In this document: piece by piece, positions 5,696 to 11,449 of the stretch
How the letters are laid out: each line of letters starts with the position of its first letter
Numbering within the stretch: position 1 is the stretch's first letter
Assembly: GCA_048635425.1 (NCBI GenBank)
Contig: JAIVYN010000118.1
Coordinates: 1 to 11,449, forward strand
Length of the DNA stretch: 11,449 nt
Direction of reading: 5' to 3'
Origin: NIOZ-UU13 sp048635425
GTDB taxonomy: Bacteria > Planctomycetota > Phycisphaerae > Sedimentisphaerales > Anaerobacaceae
Notes under the pieces: model-generated
What the model saw: the letters and a program-made list of their open reading frames with translations, nothing else
Databases searched by the model: none
Told to the model about the DNA's origin: nothing
Program-made: the position numbers and the translations under genes

Positions 5696-5856
5696 AAAGT
5701 GCCTAAAGTGAGCTAAAGTGACAGCTTTGCTGTCATTCTGAACCCTTCGCTTCGCTCGAGGACAGGCTCCGCGCAGCGAAGTGAAGAATCTCTTTTTCGT
5801 TGGCCAGATCCTTCGGCTTCGCCTCAGGATGACACTTACGTGTCACTTTAGGCACT
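5696..5856. mobile_element. MITE-like nested palindromic repeat element
   Basis: The ends are inverted copies of AGTGCCTAAAGTGA (5698-5711 and 5843-5856). Inside lie nested inverted repeats: TGACAGC-TTT-GCTGTCA (5719-5735), GTCATTCTGA against TCAGGATGAC, CTTCGCTTCGCT (5745-5756) against AGCGAAGTGAAG (5775-5786), and TGACAC-TTAC-GTGTCA (5830-5845). The segments GTCATTCTGA and GAAGAATCTC belong to a palindromic repeat that I recall from many environmental genomes. There is no coding capacity, so movement would need a transposase supplied elsewhere. It separates flhA from the fliA group. Confidence 0.65.
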
Positions 5857-5892
5857 CTAAACTTTAGGCACTTCAAACTTCAGGCACTTTCT
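5845..5892. repeat. 16-bp tandem repeat, three copies, at the MITE edge
   Basis: Three units start at 5845, 5861 and 5877: ACTTTAGGCACTCTAA, ACTTTAGGCACTTCAA and ACTTCAGGCACTTTCT. They repeat the outer end of the palindromic element. Another copy in inverted orientation lies at its far end (about 5698-5709), and a shortened one (CTAAAGTGA) at 5713-5721. This looks like serial insertion or slippage at the element's terminus. Confidence 0.7.
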
Positions 5893-5909
5893 AATTTCCT
5901 TTTATATTA

Positions 5910-8072
5910 TCACGTTGCCGCCCCTGCTAAAGCAGGGGCAAACTGTCCTTGTTCTCCATGTGCTGTCATCTCAGTTTGCTGGATGGATATGGTCTCAATT
6001 GGCTCTACTTCGGTTCCAAGGACGATTTCGTCATAAGCTATGACCGGCAAGAGTGAGACTGTTCTTGATAACATTGCGGCCAGAGGTGAACGCAACCTTG
6101 AATCACATAACAAAACCACTTTGTCCCTGCCTTTATCCATAGCTGCCTTCCAGGCTTGCGCGGTTTTTCTGCTTATATCCATTGCTATCTCAGCAGGTAA
6201 AGCGAGGTTTATTCCATTCGCTTCCTGGTGCAAGTTTGAGACCATTTGGTGTTCGAGCGCCGGTTCCATTGTTATGGCCGAAACTTTGCCGGCCTCGTTT
6301 TTAAACAGCTCGGTAATGGTTCTATTCAAGCATTTACGAACCATCTCGGTCAAGACATCGGTGTTTTTGGTTTTTGAGGCGTTCTCTCCCAACGATTCAA
6401 GTATGACAGTCATCTCACGAATCGGTATTGCATCTGTCAGAAGGTTCTTAAGGACGCGCTGAAGCATTCCAATAGGTACTTCTCCATTTGTACCAACAAC
6501 CTCACCGACCAAAGAGGGCTGAGTTTTGCGAAGCCTGTCAACAAGAAGCTGAACGTCCTCACGTGTCAACAATTCGCTTGCGTGTTTTTTCAGCGTTTCA
6601 GATAAATGAGTAATGAAAACAGATTCAGGGTCGATTACAGTATATCCGTTTAGCTCGGCCTTTTCCTTGTCGGCCGGCGCAATCCACAAGGCAGGCAATC
6701 CATAAACAGGTTCATTGGTTTCTATGCCCTCAACTTTTGTCTGAACATTACCGGCATCCATTGCGAGGAACATATTTGGCTCTAATTTTCCTTTTGCTAC
6801 TATATGGTCGAGAATCCTAATCTCGTAAGTAGCAGGTTCAAGGTTTATATTGTCCTTGAGGCGAACCAGAGGAATAACGATTCCAAGCTCCTGCGCAAAT
6901 TTTCTCCGCAGCGCTCCGATGCGGTCGAAAATAGCACTGTCTTTTCGAGGGTCCACCATACTAATCAATCGCACACCGACCTGGACTGAAACTCTGTCGA
7001 TGTCCAGCAAGTCTTCAACCGGTTGTTTCTCGGCTTTTGTCGGTTGCGCCGAGTCTTCGAGCTTTCCGGGACGGGGTTTTCCAGACCTGGTCACAGCTCG
7101 TCCCGTTAAAGCAGTACCTGCCGCCAACAACAGAAATGGTATTGGAGGCAGGCCGGGCACAAGGGCTAACGAAGCAATGATGAAGGATGCTATCGTCAGT
7201 GGCTCGCTTGTCTTAAGAAACTGTCTGCTAAGGTCCTGGCCGACACTATACCTCGAAGAGATTTTGGTCACCAGAAAACCCGAACTTATGGAGATTATCA
7301 TCGATGGTAACTGGCTGACCAGTCCGTCTCCAATGGAAAGAATCGAATAGGTCCTTATGGCACCGGCAACCGTCATACCGCGTGAGTATCCCATAGCTAT
7401 GCCGCCGATGATGTTAATAGCAGTGATTATGATTCCGGCCTTTGCATCGCCTCGAATGAATTTGCTGGCACCATCCATTGCACCATAGAATTCACTTTCT
7501 TTAACAATTTTTGCTCTGCGTTCATTGGCCTGTGTTTCGGTAATAATTCCAGCGTTAAGGTCCGCGTCAATTGCCATTTGCTTACCGGGCATGGCATCAA
7601 GGGTGAAACGAGCAGCCACTTCGCTTATTCGCTCAGCACCTTTTGTAATTACTATGAATTGTATAACAACAAGAATTAAGAAAATTACGACTCCGACGAC
7701 GAAACTACCGCCGGCGACGAAATCACCGAAGGTCTGGATAATTTCCCCGGCATTTCCTTGTAAAAGTATCAATCTGGTTGAGGCCACATTAAGAGAAAGG
7801 CGAAACAGTGTTACGAAAAGAAGCAGCGAAGGAAAGGTGGATAATTCGAGTGCCTCTTTTGAGGTGAGTGTAATTATCAAAACAGCCACAGCCAACGAAA
7901 TACTGCAAGCCAGAAGTACATCCAACACTGGTGTTGGCAGACGGATTAGAAGGGTGGCAAGTACCGTCACCAGACCGACAGCCAAAATAATATTGCTGTG
8001 GGACATGAAAGGCATCTTGAGGGCGTCCGGTCCCAATGCTCCTGGTACATTTGATTTTATAGAACCTGCCAT
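5910..8072 (-). CDS. flhA: Flagellar export gate protein FlhA (720 aa)
   Basis: FlhA forms the nonameric ring of the flagellar type III export gate and uses the proton gradient to drive secretion. The N-terminal half (about residues 25-325) holds the eight-helix membrane domain. Within it is the FHIPEP-family signature EVAARFTLDAMPGKQMAID at 151-169, followed by ITETQANERR and FYGAMDGASKFIRGDAKAG. A linker near 325-350 leads to the cytoplasmic substrate-docking domain up to 720. The length is normal for the family. I chose the ATG at 8072, but its ribosome site is weak. A TTG at 8090, six codons earlier, has AAGGGA 8 bases upstream and may be the real start. The gene follows fliN by 42 bases. 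Its downstream neighbour is the palindromic element, and flhF, flhG, flhB and fliPQR are not in the window. Confidence 0.97.
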   Translation of the reverse strand: MAGSIKSNVPGALGPDALKMPFMSHSNIILAVGLVTVLATLLIRLPTPVLDVLLACSISLAVAVLIITLTSKEALELSTFPSLLLFVTLFRLSLNVASTRLILLQGNAGEIIQTFGDFVAGGSFVVGVVIFLILVVIQFIVITKGAERISEVAARFTLDAMPGKQMAIDADLNAGIITETQANERRAKIVKESEFYGAMDGASKFIRGDAKAGIIITAINIIGGIAMGYSRGMTVAGAIRTYSILSIGDGLVSQLPSMIISISSGFLVTKISSRYSVGQDLSRQFLKTSEPLTIASFIIASLALVPGLPPIPFLLLAAGTALTGRAVTRSGKPRPGKLEDSAQPTKAEKQPVEDLLDIDRVSVQVGVRLISMVDPRKDSAIFDRIGALRRKFAQELGIVIPLVRLKDNINLEPATYEIRILDHIVAKGKLEPNMFLAMDAGNVQTKVEGIETNEPVYGLPALWIAPADKEKAELNGYTVIDPESVFITHLSETLKKHASELLTREDVQLLVDRLRKTQPSLVGEVVGTNGEVPIGMLQRVLKNLLTDAIPIREMTVILESLGENASKTKNTDVLTEMVRKCLNRTITELFKNEAGKVSAITMEPALEHQMVSNLHQEANGINLALPAEIAMDISRKTAQAWKAAMDKGRDKVVLLCDSRLRSPLAAMLSRTVSLLPVIAYDEIVLGTEVEPIETISIQQTEMTAHGEQGQFAPALAGAAT

Positions 8073-8114
8073 AACAATTGGTTCCCGCAAAGCGGGGTCC
8101 CTTTCTTCTCAAAT

Positions 8115-8498
8115 TCAAGCACCGGTGACTTCAGCGTCTCCGAGGCCAAGAATCTGTTGTATCTTGACGGCGAATCGGCCGTCCACAACCACAACACTTC
8201 CCGTGGCAAACCGAGTATCCCTGAGATACAAGTCTGCGGGTTCACCAATAGATTTATCGAGTTCCAATACTGAGCCAGGTCCAAGCCGTAAAAGCCGCCG
8301 GACAGGTATCTCTGTTTGTCCAATAGCAACGGTAACAGCTATGTTCACATCCAGTAAGAGGTCAATACTTCCGCCGGCACCTGTGTCGCCCGTTGCATTA
8401 ACTTCAGAAAATTCAGCAGATTGCGCCTGTGTTTTTGAGTCTTCTTGTGCCGTAGCGCTTTCCTGTTTTTCTTCCACGGCTTCAGTTGTTTCTGCCAT
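8115..8498 (-). CDS. fliN: Flagellar motor switch protein FliN (127 aa)
   Basis: FliN is the lower C-ring component that works with FliM in rotor switching and in docking export cargo. Residues 1-45 are an acidic, Ala/Glu/Gln-rich disordered extension. The SpoA-type beta domain runs about 47-122: LLLDVNIAVTVAIGQTEIPV, LLRLGPGSVLELDKSIGEPA, LYLRDTRFATGSVVVVDGRF and AVKIQQILG are the usual FliN blocks in the usual order. The ATG at 8498 has AAGGA 9 bases upstream, a good site. It sits 72 bases after fliM; a short direct repeat fills part of that gap. 127 residues is close to E. coli FliN (137). Confidence 0.95.
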   Translation of the reverse strand: MAETTEAVEEKQESATAQEDSKTQAQSAEFSEVNATGDTGAGGSIDLLLDVNIAVTVAIGQTEIPVRRLLRLGPGSVLELDKSIGEPADLYLRDTRFATGSVVVVDGRFAVKIQQILGLGDAEVTGA

Positions 8499-8540
8499 AT
8501 TTTGATTTCCTTAAAAAAATTGGTGATTGGTTAATTAACT

Positions 8541-8574
8541 ACTCACTATTTACCACTCACCACTCACTATTTAC
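8541..8574. repeat. 13-bp direct repeat at the fliM-fliN junction
   Basis: ACTCACTATTTAC occurs at 8541-8553 and again at 8562-8574, with CACTCACC between, so the stretch is a short CACT(C/A)-rich low-complexity array. The second copy covers the fliM stop codon. It may be remnant intergenic repeat DNA of the same sort as the left-end arrays. Confidence 0.5.
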
Positions 8575-9530
8575 TCTGTATCACAAGGCAGTTCTGTAAT
8601 TAGCACAGCGTGCTTGCCCTCTGATTTTACAGGCCAACCGCGAAAAGCAGTTTGACCGCTAACTACCAACTCGATCGATTCATTAACCTTTTTATCAAGT
8701 AACAATATATCTCCCACCTCAAGAGACATTATCTCTTCAAGAGTAAGCACCGTAGAAGCCATTTGGGCCGTAATACAAATCGGTATTTGCTGCATATTGC
8801 CAAGTATTGCTTTTGAGATATCCTCGGCTGAGAAGCCACCAACAGTTTCAGCGGCTTTGCCCACAACAGATTCCAGCTTGCTGCAGAATAATAAGATGCA
8901 AGCTTCAGACCCGCTTTCCTGGTTTTTTCTCTTGACGTCAAGAGTAATTTTACAGAGCTCTTCTGTGCCTTTCAGTTCGAAAGGAAAGAGTCCTCGGACA
9001 ATATTCTTTGCCGGCTGGAAGTCCCAAATATTCTGAGAAAACGCCTCAATAAGGGCAGAGAGCAGGTCCAACAAAAGCGATTCTTCCAATTGCGACAAAT
9101 CTCTACCTGAATTTTCTTCAGATTCAGGGTCACCGAGCAATTGTGTAGCCCAGATGAAAGCCGTTTTGATGGGTATGCTAATGAGTCCACAGGGATGGTC
9201 CTGGTCGGTGCCGAAAGCAAGATAATAATCATTCTGCCTGCTCTCCATAGCCTGGTCAACAAGCTCAGCAGCAAAGTGCTGCTTTGTCGAAACAACTGTG
9301 ACATCGAACTGGCTGTGGCAAAAGTCAACGAATTTTACGGTCATGGCTTTGGCTACCTTTTTTGTGAAATTGTCGAGTTTATTGAACTGCTTGGTATCAA
9401 AATAGTGAGGCTTGTTCCAATTGTACTCCGTAGCCTCTATACCTGTAGTATCTTCCATTGGGCCGGAGCCAACGACACTGAGGAGCTGGTTTATTTTTTC
9501 GTTGCTTAAATTGTTAGCCGCCCTGCTCAT
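8571..9530 (-). CDS. fliM: Flagellar motor switch protein FliM (319 aa)
   Basis: FliM links FliG to FliN in the C-ring and binds phospho-CheY. The N-terminal peptide NLSNEKINQLLS (residues 7-18) corresponds to the CheY-binding LSQxEIDALL motif, but with Lys and Asn at two normally acidic positions. The central CheC-like domain covers about 40-235 (FTKKVAKAMTVKFVDF, GLISIPIKTAFIWATQLLG, LEESLLLDLLSALIEAF). The C-terminal SpoA domain is at about 248-315 (ITLEEIMSLEVGDILLLD-like block, then AFRGWPVKSEGKHAVLI). The start at 9530 overlaps the fliL stop by four bases (ATGA), so translation is coupled. The length is normal (E. coli 334). Sequence divergence from proteobacterial FliM is considerable, but domain order and operon position leave little doubt. 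Confidence 0.93.
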   Translation of the reverse strand: MSRAANNLSNEKINQLLSVVGSGPMEDTTGIEATEYNWNKPHYFDTKQFNKLDNFTKKVAKAMTVKFVDFCHSQFDVTVVSTKQHFAAELVDQAMESRQNDYYLAFGTDQDHPCGLISIPIKTAFIWATQLLGDPESEENSGRDLSQLEESLLLDLLSALIEAFSQNIWDFQPAKNIVRGLFPFELKGTEELCKITLDVKRKNQESGSEACILLFCSKLESVVGKAAETVGGFSAEDISKAILGNMQQIPICITAQMASTVLTLEEIMSLEVGDILLLDKKVNESIELVVSGQTAFRGWPVKSEGKHAVLITELPCDTE

Positions 9531-10129
9531 TGTACAGCGAATTCCTTAAATAGAATGCTTTTGATTTTGGGCTTGGAATCAGGAAAAAGCTTTTCGTTAA
9601 AAGCGTCGAGCACCTGCGATTGGATACGCTTGAGGTTCATATCGCCCCTGATATCATCAAGACCTAAACTCGCAAGGTAAACAGTGAGCCAGTTTGTTAG
9701 AATGGGTTTTTTCTCATCAAAAAAAGCTGTGCCCTTCTGTTCATCCACCTCAGAATTTACTTCAAGTGTTAAAGAGGCCCGCACATAACGTGTTACGTCG
9801 GTCACATTGAGATTTGCTACAACAGGCTCCAAATCATAATACCAGGTTTTCTGGGTATCAGCCGGCGAACCCTTCGCTTCCAGGTTATCTACCTGAGCAG
9901 ACTGGTCCTGTTGGGAATCTCCAGGTGTTTGAGGTGTGCTGGAACCGGCAAACATTCGACCGAGAGTGAGGCCGGCACCGACGAACAACACTACCACGAC
10001 AGCCATTATTATCCACGGCAGGAACCGACCAACCAAGGACTTCTTATCACTCGATTCGGTCTTTTCGGTCTTTGTTGCATCTTGTTTTTCCTGCGTTTCC
10101 TGCTGTTTTGCATCATCTTCATCTGCCAT
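9527..10129 (-). CDS. fliL: Flagellar basal body-associated protein FliL (200 aa)
   Basis: FliL is an inner-membrane protein that surrounds and supports the stator units. An acidic cytoplasmic tail of about 30 residues precedes one membrane helix at 36-57 (FLPWIIMAVVVVLFVGAGLTL). A Ser/Gln/Pro-rich linker follows, and then the periplasmic domain (about 93-200) with WYYDLEPVVANLNVTD, RYVRASLTLEV, the helix KKPILTNWLTVYLASL and the usual C-terminal LFKEFAVQ. The ATG at 10129 has GAGGT about 7 bases before it, a strong site. It starts 33 bases after the sigma-54 regulator's stop and ends inside fliM, giving a fliL-fliM-fliN order like that in many bacteria. Confidence 0.93.
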   Translation of the reverse strand: MADEDDAKQQETQEKQDATKTEKTESSDKKSLVGRFLPWIIMAVVVVLFVGAGLTLGRMFAGSSTPQTPGDSQQDQSAQVDNLEAKGSPADTQKTWYYDLEPVVANLNVTDVTRYVRASLTLEVNSEVDEQKGTAFFDEKKPILTNWLTVYLASLGLDDIRGDMNLKRIQSQVLDAFNEKLFPDSKPKIKSILFKEFAVQ

Positions 10130-10162
10130 TTTTTTACCTCAACTATGTTAACAACATTGTAA

Positions 10163-11449
10163 TCATGCCAACTGCAGGCAATTTTGTCTGCGATATCGAT
10201 GTATTCTATCGCGTAACGTTCGGTCACTAATACCTAAGACCTTCGCGGCCTTGGTCTGGTTGCCTCCTGTCTGGCGTAAAGTATCCAAGATTGCCCTCTT
10301 TTCTATCTGTTCAAGGGGTACTCCTCCAAGATCTGAGGCCTGATTAGTATTTGACGTAATCCCCAACACACTATTTTGTGCTGCACCAAATGAGCTCGGG
10401 CCTGGTCCGGCCCGTTGCGAGACGGTCAAACCACTGCTTCTTTCCTGCGGAAGTGGTTGTAATTCATCAAAAAGCCAGGAGACATCAGCTAATGACAATG
10501 TCTGTCCAACTCCTAAAATCAACGATGTTCTTACAACATTTCGCAATTGCCGGACATTTCCGGGCCAGTGGTATTTAGCAAAAATGTCCATCATGGCAGG
10601 GTCGAGCCTGGTGATACGACGCTGTACTTCGCGAGTGTAAAGGTTGACAAAATACCACACAAGGTCATATAAGTCGTCTTTGCGTTCTCTGAGAGGACAG
10701 ACCACTACTCTTACGCCGCTTAATCGATAATAAAGGTCCTGACGGAACCGTCCCTGCTGAACTTCCTGTAATAAATCCTTATTCGTAGTGCTTACTATCC
10801 GAACATCAACTCTAACACTTTCATTTCCGCCAACACGCTCAAAATCCTGCTGCTCGAGCACTCGCAACAGCTTGGCCTGAAACCTTATGGGTGTTTCGGT
10901 AATCTCATCCAGGAGCAAAGTTCCACCATGAGCCATTTCGAACCGGCCTTTGCGTTGAGCGTAGGCACCGGTGAAGGCGCCTTTCTCATGTCCAAACAGC
11001 TCGCTTTCGAGCAACGAGTCACTTAATGCAGCACAATTGATTTTGATATAGGAACCCTGTGCTCTTTTGCTTTTTTGATGTATGAGATAAGAGAGCAGCT
11101 CCTTGCCGGTCCCACTTTCACCTCTTATTAAAACCGGTGCTGAGGTGGGAGCGATTCTTTCAGCCAAATTGACAGTTTGCACGAGTTTTGCACTTCTGCC
11201 CACAATTCGATAAAGGCAGCGTGTGTCCTCGTGAGCCGAAGCCACCGTTAAGACGCTGTGGTTAGGCAGGAAAGTATCCAGCAGGGTCTCTATTTTTTCA
11301 CAGTCAAGCGGCTTGATTAGAAAATCGCAACAGCCCTGTCGAACGGCCCTGACTGCCGTCTCGATAATTCGCTGCTGGTTCTGAAGGTTTCGGCTTTGGG
11401 CTTTTGTCATCATAATCACCGGTAGTTCCGGCCAATTAGCCTTGATTTT
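10163..11449 (-). CDS. Sigma-54-dependent flagellar response regulator, 5' end outside window
   Basis: This NtrC/FlrC/FleR-type activator is open to the right edge, so it is truncated at its N terminus; 428 codons are present. The first 60 residues are the end of a receiver domain: ELPVIMMTKA gives the conserved Thr, and FLIKPLD the conserved Lys at residue 46. The phosphorylated Asp lies outside the window. The AAA+ domain follows, with Walker A GESGTGKE (110-117), the sigma-54-contacting GAFTGA (157-162), Walker B GGTLLLDE (175-182), and WPGNVRQLRN near 295-304. The C terminus carries a Fis-type helix-turn-helix (GGNQTKAAKVLGISDRTLRDRI). It directly precedes fliL by 33 bases and so probably controls this flagellar cluster, as FlrC/FleR/FlgR do elsewhere. 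No -24/-12 site is visible in the short gap after it. Confidence 0.9.
   Translation of the reverse strand, partial: KIKANWPELPVIMMTKAQSRNLQNQQRIIETAVRAVRQGCCDFLIKPLDCEKIETLLDTFLPNHSVLTVASAHEDTRCLYRIVGRSAKLVQTVNLAERIAPTSAPVLIRGESGTGKELLSYLIHQKSKRAQGSYIKINCAALSDSLLESELFGHEKGAFTGAYAQRKGRFEMAHGGTLLLDEITETPIRFQAKLLRVLEQQDFERVGGNESVRVDVRIVSTTNKDLLQEVQQGRFRQDLYYRLSGVRVVVCPLRERKDDLYDLVWYFVNLYTREVQRRITRLDPAMMDIFAKYHWPGNVRQLRNVVRTSLILGVGQTLSLADVSWLFDELQPLPQERSSGLTVSQRAGPGPSSFGAAQNSVLGITSNTNQASDLGGVPLEQIEKRAILDTLRQTGGNQTKAAKVLGISDRTLRDRIHRYRRQNCLQLA

Noticed and set aside
5859..5866. TAAAGTTT on the minus strand resembling a sigma-28 -35 box before the fliA group
   Set aside because: No CGAT-like -10 element lies 11 bases downstream, and the match is part of the 16-bp tandem repeat.
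7525..8505. Plus-strand 326-codon open frame
   Set aside because: It is antisense to flhA and fliN, Ser/Thr/Arg-rich, with no recognisable domain. It is a shadow of conserved genes.
10130..10162. Possible sigma-54 promoter before fliL
   Set aside because: The only GG-containing candidate (TTGGCATG) lacks GC at the required 10-base distance, so no -24/-12 site can be claimed.

Overview
The window is dominated by one flagellar gene block, all read on the minus strand (right to left). I think it comes from a planctomycete of the Phycisphaerae/Sedimentisphaerales type. Three things suggest this: small unnamed proteins of a kind I associate with that group, a short CPxC/CxxC zinc-ribbon protein ending in IYVDE..GKTYG, and a degenerate repeat whose open frame reads MN(V/A)Nx(Y/F)ITKDYE. 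This assignment rests on memory of such sequences, not on a search. Two predicted lipoproteins and a complete export/switch gene set fit a cell with a diderm-type envelope.

Layout in transcription order. At the right edge is a sigma-54 activator of the NtrC/FlrC type, cut by the window end inside its receiver domain. Next come fliL, fliM and fliN (stator-associated protein and switch/C-ring parts) and flhA (export gate). A roughly 200-bp palindromic, MITE-like repeat then interrupts the block. After it come a small two-helix membrane protein, the flagellar sigma factor FliA and a small charged protein, all overlapping end to start. A 72-bp gap leads to a small Cys-containing protein, a coiled-coil lipoprotein and a second lipoprotein with a CsgG/LpoB-like look. 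Last is a FlgM-like protein with its own predicted sigma-28 promoter, followed by an elaborate hairpin with a U-tract that serves as a terminator or small RNA.

Left of this the window leaves the flagellar locus. It holds an HPP-family membrane protein (minus), a doubtful small plus-strand ORF with a good-looking sigma-70 promoter, and a 66-residue zinc-ribbon protein (minus). The first 600 bases are repeats: tandem arrays of 20, 9 and 14 bp, then three full copies and one partial copy of the MN(V/A)N repeat.

The genes suggest a regulatory cascade. The sigma-54 activator would switch on the structural and export genes. FliA made from the same locus would then drive class-3 genes such as the FlgM-like gene, whose product would restrain FliA. 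The part least explained by known biology is the set of five small proteins and lipoproteins around fliA. The coding-looking repeat at the left end is the second puzzle.
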